A stretch of DNA of 64,000 nt from Paenibacillus sp. CF384 (GCF_900106745.1 NZ_FNNV01000015.1:124001-188000), one strand, 5' to 3'. Counted from the stretch's first letter, positions 1-8,759 are shown. Numbers and translations are program-made. The notes: generated by a model not told the origin, from the sequence alone.

Positions 1-540
1 CCCGGTAATAAATCCCGGAGAATCAAATTCACGGATGCGGCTGTACTCGTCCATCATCCATGCCATAATTTGCGAATTCGTAAATACATCCGGTGCCGGA
101 ATATCCTTCGTGGGCCCTACAATCTGACTGATTGCTCTTACATAACCCCGACTAAGCCGTTCCAACTCGCCAAAAGACATCGTACGCGGATCACACTGAA
201 TGCCGCCCTTGCCGCCGCCATACGGCAAATTCGTAATGCCGCACTTGATGCTCATCCACATCGACAGCGCTTTCACTTCCTCCTGCGTAACATCCGGGTG
301 GAAACGAACACCGCCCTTAGTCGGACCAACCGCATCATTATGCTGCGCCCGGTAGCCCGTAAACACCTTCACCTTGCCATCATCCATCTTCACCGGGATA
401 CGAACGGTTAGCTGACGCAGCGGCTCCTTCAGCAGTTCGTAGAAAGCGCTCTCATATCCAAGCTTAGTTAAAGCCGTTTCAATGACTTGCTGCGTTCTTG
501 CAAGTACGTCGACGTTTTCTTTTTCTTTGACCTCATTCAT
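1..540 (-). CDS. NAD(P)-dependent glutamate dehydrogenase, partial (C-terminus outside window)
   Basis: Translating the minus strand from the ATG at 540 gives 180 codons open to the window edge. The product begins MNEVKEKENVDVLART and contains the Glu/Phe/Leu/Val dehydrogenase dimerisation domain. The substrate-binding segment MWMSIKCGITNLPYGGGKGG carries the conserved Lys region, followed by PTKDIPAPDV. RocG/GudB-type enzymes oxidatively deaminate glutamate to 2-oxoglutarate and ammonia, the last step of the arginine/proline route encoded by the neighbouring genes. A GAGGGGG Shine-Dalgarno lies about 12 nt upstream. The Rossmann domain and stop codon are beyond base 1. The family is certain; RocG versus GudB cannot be decided from the N-terminus. 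Confidence 0.93.
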   Translation of the reverse strand, partial: MNEVKEKENVDVLARTQQVIETALTKLGYESAFYELLKEPLRQLTVRIPVKMDDGKVKVFTGYRAQHNDAVGPTKGGVRFHPDVTQEEVKALSMWMSIKCGITNLPYGGGKGGIQCDPRTMSFGELERLSRGYVRAISQIVGPTKDIPAPDVFTNSQIMAWMMDEYSRIREFDSPGFITG

Positions 541-598
541 TTGTATAGGGCCCCCTCAGGTGGATGTGAAGATCGATGAAATGATGGCTTGGCTTTAG

Positions 599-646
599 CG
601 CGAAAAGAGAACGGCCCTCCAAGCCATTCGCATGCATAGAGGGCCG
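599..646 (-). terminator. Intrinsic terminator after rocA
   Basis: The arms CGGCCCTC (612-619) and GAGGGCCG (639-646) pair perfectly over 8 bp. On the minus strand they are followed by a T-rich run (TTCTCTTTTC). The hairpin lies 10 nt past the rocA stop, so it separates rocA from the glutamate dehydrogenase gene. Confidence 0.7.
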
Positions 647-655
647 CAACATTCA

Positions 656-2227
656 TTAGATTTTGCGGGAAGTCAGTTTAGCTTGTGTGAAGAGCAGCAG
701 ATAATCGTAGCCGCCTGCTTTGGAATCCGTACCGGACATATTGAAACCGCCGAATGGATGTACGCCTACAAGTGCGCCTGTGCACTTGCGGTTGATATAG
801 AGGTTACCGGCGTGAACGGTTTCCAGCGCTTCTGCAATGCGATCTTCGTCCGTGGAGAAATACGAACCCGTCAAACCAAACTCGGTATCGTTGTACATCG
901 CGATCGCTTCCTGCCAGTCTTTCGCTTTCGCAAGCGCAAGCACCGGTCCGAAGATCTCTTCTTGCATGATCCGCGCTTTGCCGCCTACATCGCCGAACAC
1001 AGTCGGTTGGATGTAGTAGCCGTTGCCTTCAGCTTTAGCCCCGCCAACAAGCAGCGTGCCTTCTTGTTTACCCACTTCGATATAGTCAAGAATGCGGTCA
1101 TAAGATGTTTGATCGATAACCGGACCTGCTGCAAAATCATGCTCCTGCAGACCCCACTTCAGCTTCTTCGTCAATTCAACAACTCGTTCAGCCACTTGAT
1201 CATAAACCGATTCCACGATAACCGCACGCGAGCCGGCCGAGCATTTCTGTCCTTGGAAACCAAATGCAGACGCAACGATTGCTGCTGCCGCTGCTTCCAG
1301 ATCTGCCGTTTCGTCGACGACGATACCGTCTTTTCCGCCCATTTCGGCAATGACGCGTTTGATCCAGATTTGACCCGGAACGGTATCAGCTGCCAGCTTG
1401 TTGATCCGAAGACCGACTTCTTTGGAACCTGTGAAGCTGATAAAACGAGTCTTCGGATGCGTCGTCAAGTAGTCGCCCACTTCAGCGCCGCTGCCCGGAA
1501 TGAAGTTGATAACGCCCGCCGGCAATCCTACTTCTTCCATGAGAGCAAAGAATTTATGCGCGATAACCGGTGTTGTGGATGCCGGTTTCAACAGCACGGT
1601 GTTACCCGAAACAACAGCGGCTGTCGTCATCCCTACGCAGATCGCAAGAGGGAAGTTCCATGGGGGAATAACAACGCCAACGCCTAGCGGAATATACGTA
1701 ATCTTGTTATCTTCACCCGGAATCTTCGTAAGCGGCTGTGTTTCGTTCGTGTTGCTCAAGCGAATCATTTCGCGACCGTAGAACTCCAGGAAATCAATGG
1801 CTTCCGCAGTATCCACGTCAGCTTCTACATAGTTTTTGCCGGACTCCAGAATCATCGTCGCGGAGAACTCATGTTTACGCTCACGCATCAGATGCGCTGC
1901 TTTGAATAAGTACTCGGCGCGTTCGCGGGCAGGTACTTTCTTCCATGTTTCGAATGTAGTCAATGCGGCTTGCATCGCTTGCTCAGCAAGCTTCTGATCC
2001 GCTTTGCTCACATAACCGATTACTTCGTCTATATTACCGGGGTTAATTGACGTGATTTTCGCTTCCGTCTCGATCTTCTCGCCGCCGATCGTAAGCGGAT
2101 AATGACGACCTAATTCAGATTTCACCTTGGCAATTGCCGCTTGCATGGCTTGCTTATTCTCTTCAAGTGCAAAGTTCGTAAACGGCTCGTTCGCATATGG
2201 TTTCACTTCAGTAAATGTCTTCATCAT
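656..2227 (-). CDS. rocA: L-glutamate gamma-semialdehyde (P5C) dehydrogenase
   Basis: This 523-residue aldehyde dehydrogenase is close to the usual 515 residues of RocA/PutC. It oxidises glutamate semialdehyde (open P5C) to glutamate with NAD+. Visible motifs are PPWNFPL near 190, FTGSKEVG near 266, the general base Glu in IAEMGGKD (about E295) and the nucleophile in GFQGQKCS (about C329). An AGGAG Shine-Dalgarno precedes the tandem ATG codons at 2227/2224. It lies about 50 bp behind the proline dehydrogenase gene on the same strand, so the two probably form one transcript. It serves both the proline and arginine branches, because RocD also makes its substrate. Confidence 0.97.
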   Translation of the reverse strand: MMKTFTEVKPYANEPFTNFALEENKQAMQAAIAKVKSELGRHYPLTIGGEKIETEAKITSINPGNIDEVIGYVSKADQKLAEQAMQAALTTFETWKKVPARERAEYLFKAAHLMRERKHEFSATMILESGKNYVEADVDTAEAIDFLEFYGREMIRLSNTNETQPLTKIPGEDNKITYIPLGVGVVIPPWNFPLAICVGMTTAAVVSGNTVLLKPASTTPVIAHKFFALMEEVGLPAGVINFIPGSGAEVGDYLTTHPKTRFISFTGSKEVGLRINKLAADTVPGQIWIKRVIAEMGGKDGIVVDETADLEAAAAAIVASAFGFQGQKCSAGSRAVIVESVYDQVAERVVELTKKLKWGLQEHDFAAGPVIDQTSYDRILDYIEVGKQEGTLLVGGAKAEGNGYYIQPTVFGDVGGKARIMQEEIFGPVLALAKAKDWQEAIAMYNDTEFGLTGSYFSTDEDRIAEALETVHAGNLYINRKCTGALVGVHPFGGFNMSGTDSKAGGYDYLLLFTQAKLTSRKI

Positions 2228-2277
2228 GTCAGGCTCCTCTCCCGGTTACGGGTCTAATGTAGTCGTAAGGCTATTAT

Positions 2278-3192
2278 TTACTTAAACATGTTCTTGAGCA
2301 CGAACCAAACATTGGCCGGACGTTCAGCCAGGCGGCGCATGAAATAACCGAACCAATCGACGCCATAAGGCACATACACACGAACACGGTAGCCTTCTTG
2401 CACGAGCTGCTTCTGCAGATCCTCGCAGATCCCATACAGCATTTGGAACTCGAAGCGCTCCTTCGAGATGCCTTCCACTTGAACGAATGCTTTCGTAAAA
2501 TCAATAATGGCCGGATCATGGCTGGCAACTGCGGTGTAGTTGCCGTTCTTCATATGCTGCTGGATAATCCGTTTCAGATTATCATCCACATCTTTCTTCT
2601 CCGGGAACGCCACATCCGGCGATTCCTTGTATGCACCCTTCACGAGACGCAAATTCGCGCTAAGCGCATTCAGGTTCTGAATATCTTGCTCCGTCCGGTA
2701 CAAATACGCTTGAATGACAATGCCGACATTGTCGAATTCCTTGCGAAGCTCCTCATAAATATCGAGCGATACTTGGCAATGCGCGTAATCTTCCATGTCA
2801 ATACGGACAAAATTATTATGCATCCGAGCACGAGTCAAAATCCGTCTCATGTTGCTCATGCAAAGCTCGCGGCTGATATCCAGACCTAGCGAGGTCATCT
2901 TCAGCGACAGATTGGAAGTAACGCCGGAGCTTGCTATCGCATCAAGTGTCTGAATACACATATCAGCGGACTCACGTGCCTCTTCTTCGCTAAACACAAA
3001 TTCACCCAAATGATCCAGCGTCGCAATACGACCATCATCATTGAGTTTACGTACGGCATCGATCGACTGCTTAATCGTCTCACCTGCAACGAAACGGGCC
3101 GCGCCAAAGCGAAGACCATATTTCTTAGCTAAACGGTTGGCAGATCGGCTCTTGCCCAATGCTTGAAACATATTTCGAAGCATCATTTCCAT
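2278..3192 (-). CDS. Proline dehydrogenase (monofunctional, FAD)
   Basis: This 304-residue protein has the length of Bacillota PutB/FadM. It is a flavin-dependent beta/alpha barrel that oxidises L-proline to 1-pyrroline-5-carboxylate at the membrane, feeding RocA next door. Recognisable blocks are VRIDMEDY, VIQAYLYRTEQD, LRLVKGAYKE and VRVYVPYGVDWFGYFMRRLAERPAN; the last carries the RRxxERP signature that closes over the substrate carboxylate. GGGGGGA upstream acts as Shine-Dalgarno; starts at 3192 or the in-frame ATGs just inside are equally possible. It is the first gene of the rocA transcript and is divergent from the regulator at 3407. Symbols putB and fadM are both used for this family, so none is assigned. 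Confidence 0.95.
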   Translation of the reverse strand: MEMMLRNMFQALGKSRSANRLAKKYGLRFGAARFVAGETIKQSIDAVRKLNDDGRIATLDHLGEFVFSEEEARESADMCIQTLDAIASSGVTSNLSLKMTSLGLDISRELCMSNMRRILTRARMHNNFVRIDMEDYAHCQVSLDIYEELRKEFDNVGIVIQAYLYRTEQDIQNLNALSANLRLVKGAYKESPDVAFPEKKDVDDNLKRIIQQHMKNGNYTAVASHDPAIIDFTKAFVQVEGISKERFEFQMLYGICEDLQKQLVQEGYRVRVYVPYGVDWFGYFMRRLAERPANVWFVLKNMFK

Positions 3193-3215
3193 GCGATCAA
3201 GTCCCCCCAGTCGAG

Positions 3216-3324
3216 TTGTACAAAGTTGTTCATTTCACTACAGAGAATTATACACTCGAATTGATGTTTTGAACAGTATTCGTTCAATAAAAGTGTTCAT
3301 CCAATGTTTTGAACAATTGTACAA
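3216..3324. promoter_or_regulatory. Divergent control region with paired repeats
   Basis: The 214-bp gap between the proline dehydrogenase gene and the regulator holds two copies of ATGTTTTGAACA (3264-3275 and 3304-3315, 40 bp apart). It also holds two copies of the palindrome TTGTACAA (3216-3223 and 3317-3324, 101 bp apart). On the minus strand a TATAAT box (3247-3252) lies 17 bp from TGTTCA (3270-3275), which is a poor -35 and is itself part of the first repeat. This suits a sigma-A promoter needing an activator bound at the repeats. No TGGCAC-N5-TTGC element was seen. Which protein binds is inferred to be the adjacent regulator. Confidence 0.5.
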
Positions 3325-3406
3325 CCTTCTCTACGGGCAATTCGGTTGAATATATTCGACAAAGTATGGTAAATTTGAGTCATCTTACGCCATAGCGAGG
3401 GCTGTT

Positions 3407-5161
3407 ATGTTCAAAATTGAACAACTACCATTGAACAATCAAATGATGTTTCTGCCTGGCGCAGCGACAGTGGAACAACTGCTGCAACCTTTAAGAGAAA
3501 ACAAAGCCGTCATCCTTGCTATTAAGGAAGACTTGAAACAAGCTGTCCTGGTCATTCCTGAAGACCTGGCTCTCTTGGAGAGCGGACTTCTGAGCCATCA
3601 TGCTTCAGCACCGGAGCTGTTCGGCGAGAACCCGTGGTTCCGTTCTGCCCTCTGCGATGTAACGAATGACAACTTTAACTTATTCCCCTTAACGACGAAT
3701 CGTCCGGTTCTTCTTCGCGAAACAAGCGGTACCATTCTGGGCTACATCCATCTGCCCGATCTAATCCGTCATCTCCACTCCGAGCAGCAGCGCTGGGAAG
3801 CTTATTTCACTACGCTCTCGGAGACGGTTACGGAAGCCGTTACGGTCGTCGATCGCAGCGGGGAGGTCATCTGCTGGAACCCGGTCGCCGAAGAAATCTA
3901 TAACTTACCCAAAGCCGACATTCTCGGAAGGCGCATCGGCGAACATTTCGAAACCGAGACCCTGATGGTATTGAAAATACTCGACGAAGGCAGAATGATC
4001 CGCAACACCTATCATCGGCCGCGCGAAGATACGCATGTTCTCATTAATGCCGCACCTATTCGCGACTCTCAAGGCGTAATTATTGGCGGCATTGCAGCCG
4101 AGCAGGAAATTACGCAGCTCGTTAGACTTAATGAACAATTGAGCTCCGCGCATACCTTCTCGCATCTGCAGAAATCAGCGGATACGGAACTGTATTCCCT
4201 CATGAAAGGCAAAGGACCGGCCATCGGAAAAGTCATGCAGTGGGCGAATAAGGTCGCAGCTACTGACACCCCGGTCCTGCTGATCGGCGAAAGCGGCGTA
4301 GGCAAGGAACAGCTTGCTCAAATTATTCATAATTCCGGGCCGCGTGCCGATCACGCGTTTCTGTCTGTGAATTGCGGTATCGTCCCGATGGGCCTGCTCG
4401 AAACCGAGCTCTTCGGTTTCCAAGGCGGTGCTTTCAGCGGTGCGGAAGCCGGGGAAGCCGGCAAACTGGAGCAAGCTAAGGACGGAACCTTGTTCATTAA
4501 TGAAATCGACCGTCTATCCCTGGAGCTGCAAGCAAAGCTGTACCATTACATTTCGCAGCAAACGATTACCCGCACCGGAGGCAGCAAACCGATTGCCCTG
4601 CGAACGCGAATTATTGCGGCAACGACGACTGACCTGGCGGCCAAAGTAGCGGAGCAGCTATTCCGGTCCGATTTGTATTATGCGCTGAATGTCGTCTCCC
4701 TCTCCATCCCGCCGCTGCGGGAGCGGCCGGAAGATATTCCGGCGATGCTGCAGATGTACCTGAAGCAGTTCTCGCTGCATTATCAGAAGCCGCTGCCTGT
4801 GCTGTCGCCGGAAGTAATGCTCGCATTTGCCAATTATGACTGGCCGGGCAACATCCTTGAGCTGCGCAATGTCATTGAACGCTGCATCATTCTAAGCGAT
4901 GAAGACACCCTTACATTAGAGCATTTGCCACCAGCGCTTCAGGCAAGACAGCCAAGCTTGGCTCTTACCCGCAAGGAAGCCGACTCCGTTACTGCCGATG
5001 GCGAGAAACGATTAAAGGCAAGCAGCACCAACGAAGAGGAGCAGCTGCTCATTCACGATGCGCTGGCCAAGACCGCCGGCAATAAGAGCGCCGCGGCTAA
5101 GCTGCTCGGTGTATCCCGCGGGACGCTGTACAACAAGATGAAGGAATTCGGGCTGGAATAA
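3407..5161 (+). CDS. RocR-like PAS/AAA+/Fis regulator with degenerate ATPase motifs
   Basis: This 584-residue protein has an N-terminal sensory region, a PAS domain at about 125-245, a sigma-54-type AAA+ domain at about 265-500 and a C-terminal Fis helix-turn-helix (AAAKLLGVSRGTLYNK). By position and layout it should control the proline/arginine genes, as RocR does. Walker A is intact (GESGVGKE, 294-301). Four residues needed by normal sigma-54 activators differ: GAFSGA (S344 for Thr), Walker B GTLFINEI (N365 for Asp), FRSDLYYAL (A426 for the second arginine finger) and WPGNILEL (L484 for the sensor II Arg). It may therefore act without ATP-driven sigma-54 remodelling, rather as TyrR does. 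The regulator family is certain; the mode of action is inference. Confidence 0.85.
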   Translation: MFKIEQLPLNNQMMFLPGAATVEQLLQPLRENKAVILAIKEDLKQAVLVIPEDLALLESGLLSHHASAPELFGENPWFRSALCDVTNDNFNLFPLTTNRPVLLRETSGTILGYIHLPDLIRHLHSEQQRWEAYFTTLSETVTEAVTVVDRSGEVICWNPVAEEIYNLPKADILGRRIGEHFETETLMVLKILDEGRMIRNTYHRPREDTHVLINAAPIRDSQGVIIGGIAAEQEITQLVRLNEQLSSAHTFSHLQKSADTELYSLMKGKGPAIGKVMQWANKVAATDTPVLLIGESGVGKEQLAQIIHNSGPRADHAFLSVNCGIVPMGLLETELFGFQGGAFSGAEAGEAGKLEQAKDGTLFINEIDRLSLELQAKLYHYISQQTITRTGGSKPIALRTRIIAATTTDLAAKVAEQLFRSDLYYALNVVSLSIPPLRERPEDIPAMLQMYLKQFSLHYQKPLPVLSPEVMLAFANYDWPGNILELRNVIERCIILSDEDTLTLEHLPPALQARQPSLALTRKEADSVTADGEKRLKASSTNEEEQLLIHDALAKTAGNKSAAAKLLGVSRGTLYNKMKEFGLE

Positions 5162-5165
5162 GGAG

Positions 5166-5212
5166 AAAAGCCGTTGCGAGCGATCCCGGGGATCGTTGTC
5201 GTAACGGCTTTT
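5166..5212. terminator. Bidirectional terminator between convergent genes
   Basis: AAAAGCCGTT (5166-5175) pairs perfectly with AACGGCTTTT (5203-5212), and an inner CGATC/GATCG stem lies around 5181-5195. It starts 4 nt after the regulator stop and ends 6 nt before the stop of the convergent arginase paralogue. A/T runs on both sides let it serve both genes. Confidence 0.8.
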
Positions 5213-5218
5213 CTTCGC

Positions 5219-6163
5219 TTAAATGATTCGTTTACCAAGTAAAGAAGCAATAAGTCCAATAGCAAGACGAGCTGTGCGGCGGCTTTCATCCATCATACCG
5301 TTTACTTCAACGACGTCAATGGAGATGATGCGATTCGATTCTGCAAGCAGCTCACAGGCAAAATGAGCTTCACGATACGTCAGTCCACCCGGAACTTGCA
5401 TGCCGACTCCAGGTGCTTCCATCGGATCGAGGCAGTCTGCGGAGAAGCTTACATGGATGCCGTCTGTGCCTTGTCCCGCAATTTCTACTGCCTTGGCTAT
5501 CACTTTCTCAATGCCCATCCGGTCAATCTCATGCATCGTGAACACTGTGATCCCTTCGGACAGAATGAGCGCTCGCTCTTCCGGTTCAACATCGCGCACT
5601 CCGATGAGGACTACATTTTGTTTCTTAATCGCATTCGCGGATACCCCGCTCGTAATGTCGGCAAGCGTAAGCTTGGCTTTGCCAAGCGCGACGGCAAGCG
5701 ACATCCCGCCCATCTTGCCTGTCGGCGTGTTCTCTTCCGTGTTGAGTCCTGCATGCGCATCGAAGTAGATGACACCAACGCTAGCGATTTCCTTCGCAAG
5801 ACCTGCCAATACGCCAATCGTTACGCTGTGATCTCCGCCAAGCACGAGTGGAATGCTGCCTTTGCTCACTTCCTGAGCGACGATGTCAGCCACTTGCCTG
5901 CTCATTTCCTTCACTTCAGGCAAATGCTTGAGGCTAGAGTCCTTGGCTGACGCCGCTGTCGGCTTCTGCGGACACTTCACTTTATGTTCGCCTGCGATCT
6001 CGTAGGCTGTCTTGCGGAGCTGACGCAATAATCCGACCTGCATCATGGTTTCCGGTCCTTCTTCTGTGCCCGGTCTTCCCGCTCCGAGTCCGAAAGGCAC
6101 CGCGATCAGACTCAACTTCTTCTTGTTCTCTGCTTGGTTCCGTTCTGCCATCGTGGCCACCAT
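5219..6163 (-). CDS. Arginase-family paralogue lacking metal ligands (probable pseudoenzyme)
   Basis: This 314-residue protein has the full ureohydrolase fold and aligns throughout with the arginase at 7437-8348. The first ligand motif GGDHS (H112) is kept. DAHAG ends in G139 where arginases have the third Asp. The segment equivalent to SGNIHG reads TGKMGG, so the active-site His (rat H141) is replaced by G152. SFSADC has S241 in place of the first Asp of SLDLD, leaving D243. Two of six Mn ligands and the catalytic His are therefore gone, yet the frame is intact and the rest well conserved, which suggests a retained non-catalytic role. It follows rocD by about 40 bp on the same strand. An ATG at 6151 has better Shine-Dalgarno spacing (GGATGGTGG) than 6163. 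Confidence 0.88.
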   Translation of the reverse strand: MVATMAERNQAENKKKLSLIAVPFGLGAGRPGTEEGPETMMQVGLLRQLRKTAYEIAGEHKVKCPQKPTAASAKDSSLKHLPEVKEMSRQVADIVAQEVSKGSIPLVLGGDHSVTIGVLAGLAKEIASVGVIYFDAHAGLNTEENTPTGKMGGMSLAVALGKAKLTLADITSGVSANAIKKQNVVLIGVRDVEPEERALILSEGITVFTMHEIDRMGIEKVIAKAVEIAGQGTDGIHVSFSADCLDPMEAPGVGMQVPGGLTYREAHFACELLAESNRIISIDVVEVNGMMDESRRTARLAIGLIASLLGKRII

Positions 6164-6204
6164 CCTACTCGTCGTTTACGTGCTTATTGCCGGCTTCGGC
6201 CGGA

Positions 6205-7395
6205 TTAGAAAAGCTGCTTGATGCGCGTGATCGCCCAATCCAGCTGATCTTTCGTAATCGTAAGCGGAGGCGCGAAGCGAATGGTCGTCTCATGCGTTTC
6301 TTTGCACAAGAGACCCAGCTCCTTCAGCTTCTCGCAATAAGGCCGAGCTTCGCCGTGCAGCTCCAGACCGATAAACAGACCGCGTCCGCGTACTTCTTTA
6401 ATAACCGGATTTGCAATCTGACGAAGCTGCTCCAGGAAATAAGCACCAAGCTCATTCGAGCGTTTCACCAGTTCTTCATCCTGAAGCACGTCCAGCGCAG
6501 CAATTGCTACCGCGCAGCCTAGCGGGTTGCCTCCGAAGGTCGAGCCGTGAGAACCTGGGCTGAATACGCCGAGAATCTCTTCGTTTGCCGCAACCGCCGA
6601 GATAGGGAATACGCCGCCGCCAAGCGCTTTACCCATAATGTACATATCAGGGACCACCGATTCCCAGTCGCATGCGAACAACTCGCCGGTACGGCCGAAT
6701 CCCGTCTGGATTTCGTCCGCCACGAAGAGCACGTTATTCTCCTTGCATAGCTCAGCAGCTGCCTTTAGGAAACCTTCTGAAGGGATGATGATACCGGCCT
6801 CACCTTGAATCGGCTCAACGAGAAACGCTGCCGTGTTCGGCGTAATGGCTGCTCGCAGCGCATCTAGATCGCCGTAAGGAATGATTTTGAAGCCCGGTGT
6901 AAACGGTCCGAACCCTTCCTTATACTCCTCCGAGGAAGAGAACGACGTGACCGTAATCGTCCGTCCGTGAAAATTGCCTTCGCACACGATAATTTCCGCT
7001 TGATCTGCCGGCACTTGTTTCACGCTGTATGCCCAGCGACGAACCGCTTTGAGCGCTGTCTCAACGGCTTCTGCGCCAGTGTTCATCGGCAGAATCATGC
7101 TTTTGCCGGTTAGCGCAGTCAGTTTCTCGTAGAACTCGCCAAGCTGGTCATTATGGAACGCGCGCGAAGTAAGCGTCACTTTGTCCGCTTGCTCCTTGAG
7201 TGCCGCAATGATGCGGGGATGGCGGTGTCCATGATTCAGTGCCGAATACGCGCTTAGCATATCCATAAACTTATTGCCTTCCGGATCTTCCACCCATACG
7301 CCCTCTGCCTTCGAAATGACGATCGGCAGCGGATGATAGTTCGGGGCGCCGAAGCGCTCCGTTTGTTCGATAATGCGTTTAGTCACGGTACCCAT
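6205..7395 (-). CDS. rocD: Ornithine aminotransferase
   Basis: This 396-residue class III PLP aminotransferase converts ornithine plus 2-oxoglutarate to glutamate semialdehyde plus glutamate. Motifs include [12 protein letters not shown], the PLP-binding [14 protein letters not shown] and the Schiff-base lysine in [20 protein letters not shown] and [11 protein letters not shown] complete the subgroup III pattern of ornithine rather than acetylornithine aminotransferases. GGGAGAG precedes the ATG by 8 nt. It is co-directional with rocF upstream (about 40 bp) and the arginase paralogue downstream, so rocF-rocD-paralogue is likely one operon. Its product feeds RocA. Confidence 0.97.
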   Translation of the reverse strand: MGTVTKRIIEQTERFGAPNYHPLPIVISKAEGVWVEDPEGNKFMDMLSAYSALNHGHRHPRIIAALKEQADKVTLTSRAFHNDQLGEFYEKLTALTGKSMILPMNTGAEAVETALKAVRRWAYSVKQVPADQAEIIVCEGNFHGRTITVTSFSSSEEYKEGFGPFTPGFKIIPYGDLDALRAAITPNTAAFLVEPIQGEAGIIIPSEGFLKAAAELCKENNVLFVADEIQTGFGRTGELFACDWESVVPDMYIMGKALGGGVFPISAVAANEEILGVFSPGSHGSTFGGNPLGCAVAIAALDVLQDEELVKRSNELGAYFLEQLRQIANPVIKEVRGRGLFIGLELHGEARPYCEKLKELGLLCKETHETTIRFAPPLTITKDQLDWAITRIKQLF

Positions 7396-7436
7396 ACTGG
7401 CACTCTCCCTTACGATGTCTCTTACAGCATATGCGG

Positions 7437-8348
7437 TTACAGGATACGTTCGCCAAACACCGATCCGATCAATTCCACTGCAGCCATTGCCGTCTTATTA
7501 TGCTGATCCAGCATCGGATTCACTTCAACGAATTCCGCGGAAACCAGAATATTGCGTTCGAAGAGCAGCTCCATCGCAAAATGGCTCTCCCTATACGACA
7601 TCCCGCCTGACACCGGCGTTCCTACGCCCGGCGCTTCGAACGGGTCCATGCCGTCAAGGTCCAAACTTAGGTGGACGCCGTCTGTGCCGTTCGTCACGAT
7701 CTCCATGGCCTCTTCCATGACCTGCTTCATCCCATTGCGGTCAATGTCGTGCATCGTGAAGACGCGAATACCTTTCTCTTTCAGAAAAGCGCGCTCCCCC
7801 GGATCGATCGACCGAGCACCAATGATGACAACGTTCTCCGGACGAAGCTTAGTCTCGCTGCCGCCAATGCCTACAAGATCAGAATGCCCGTAACCGAGTA
7901 CGGCTGCCAGCGACATGCCATGGATATTACCGGAATGCGTAGTCTCATGTGTATTGACGTCTGTATGTGCATCAAACCAGATCACGCCAAGCCGTTTCAC
8001 ATGCTGCAGAACACCTTTAATGGTTCCAATTGCAATGCTATGATCACCGCCAAGAACGAGCGGGAATTGGCCTTTACCCATTTCAGCGGAAACTTGCTCG
8101 CACAGCTCCGTGTTGACGCGTACGATTTCGCTTAAGTGCTTCAATTTCTCACCTTGTTTAGGTGCTTCAAGCTTACGTTGTACGCTAAGATCGCCGAGAT
8201 CCTCTATGTTAAAACCGAGCGCTTTCAACCGTTCATGAAGATTCGCGCCTCGAATCGCATCCGGGCCCAAGTCAACGCCTTTGCGATCTGCACCATACTG
8301 CAGCGGCACACCGATTATGGAAATGTTGTTGTTTTTCACCGCGTTCAT
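7437..8348 (-). CDS. rocF: Arginase
   Basis: The preferred product has 303 residues, starting at the ATG at 8348 because AAGGAG lies 8 nt before it; an in-frame upstream ATG at 8384 lacks such a site. All arginase metal ligands are present: GGDHS, DAHTDVN and [15 protein letters not shown] supplies the active-site His and AEFVEVNP the conserved Glu. It hydrolyses arginine to ornithine and urea in the cytoplasm. It is the first gene of the rocF-rocD-paralogue run. Urea would need urease or another route; the carboxylase operon at 28-35 kb could act on urea if its specificity allows. Confidence 0.96.
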   Translation of the reverse strand: MNAVKNNNISIIGVPLQYGADRKGVDLGPDAIRGANLHERLKALGFNIEDLGDLSVQRKLEAPKQGEKLKHLSEIVRVNTELCEQVSAEMGKGQFPLVLGGDHSIAIGTIKGVLQHVKRLGVIWFDAHTDVNTHETTHSGNIHGMSLAAVLGYGHSDLVGIGGSETKLRPENVVIIGARSIDPGERAFLKEKGIRVFTMHDIDRNGMKQVMEEAMEIVTNGTDGVHLSLDLDGMDPFEAPGVGTPVSGGMSYRESHFAMELLFERNILVSAEFVEVNPMLDQHNKTAMAAVELIGSVFGERIL

Positions 8349-8382
8349 CTGCTGCACTCCTTCCATATCTTCAAGTATGTCC

Positions 8383-8410
8383 ATTGTAGCATAGCGATTT
8401 TTATTGAAAA
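8383..8410 (-). promoter_or_regulatory. Probable sigma-A promoter of rocF
   Basis: On the minus strand TGCTACAAT forms an extended -10 element (8383-8391). TTTTCA (8405-8410) lies 16 bp upstream as a weak -35. The spacing to the 8348 start leaves room for the AAGGAG ribosome site. No sigma-54 type element is visible upstream of this gene. Confidence 0.5.
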
Positions 8411-8468
8411 AATTGAAATCCTTAATGATTACAATTGAGAAAACCTATGTATTTTTATGCACGTCGCA

Positions 8469-8580
8469 GAGTGTGAGCGAAATGTGAGGAGTCGAGTGAC
8501 GGGCGAAATGAGAGTGACAGGAGTGACGAGAGTGACGGGCGAAATGTGAGTGACAAGCGTGACGAGAGTGACGGGCGAGA
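8469..8580. repeat. Degenerate tandem repeat, GAGTGACGGGCGAAATG type
   Basis: Between rocF and the VOC gene the sequence is built from short related units such as GAGTGACGGGCGAAATG, GAGTGACAG, GAGTGACGA and GTGAGTGACAAGC. The longer unit recurs at about 46-bp intervals. A reading frame runs through it on the minus strand but encodes only Ser/Arg/Leu repeats, so it is taken as non-coding. Confidence 0.7.
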
Positions 8581-8594
8581 TACTGCGGCGCACC

Positions 8595-8723
8595 GGAGGG
8601 GATCGGGTGTGGGGGCTCCGACCGTTTCTTGTACTCGAATTAATTTGAACAATACCCTGCGGATATTATTCGAGTACAAATACGGACGCTGGCGCTTCTC
8701 CACTCCCCACACCCATCCCCTCC
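8595..8723. repeat. Nested inverted repeat of about 130 bp
   Basis: Outer arms at 8595-8614 and 8705-8723 are complementary except for one extra base. Inner arms TTGTACTCGAAT (8629-8640) and ATTCGAGTACAA (8668-8679) pair perfectly over 12 bp. The element carries no gene. It could be a small MITE-like element or a structured RNA; no target-site duplication was identified. Confidence 0.6.
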
Positions 8724-8759
8724 TGAAGTAACTTTAATGCTCCGTGCAACTTTAGAGCG

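Noticed and set aside
632..1687. 351-codon frame on the plus strand, with similar long ones at 53776-55059 and 60520-61539
   Set aside because: Each is the antisense shadow of a well-conserved enzyme gene (rocA, odhB, dinG-like) and has no family features of its own.
3193..3406. Sigma-54 promoter for the proline dehydrogenase or regulator genes
   Set aside because: No TGGCAC-N5-TTGC pattern was found on either strand. A sigma-A type -10 is present instead.
5219..6163. Agmatinase, formimidoylglutamase or guanidinase identity for the arginase paralogue
   Set aside because: All active ureohydrolases need the Asp ligands that are missing here, and the sequence is closest to the neighbouring arginase.
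8455..8712. 85-codon minus-strand frame across the short tandem repeat
   Set aside because: The product is low-complexity Ser/Leu/Arg repeat sequence without a ribosome site.
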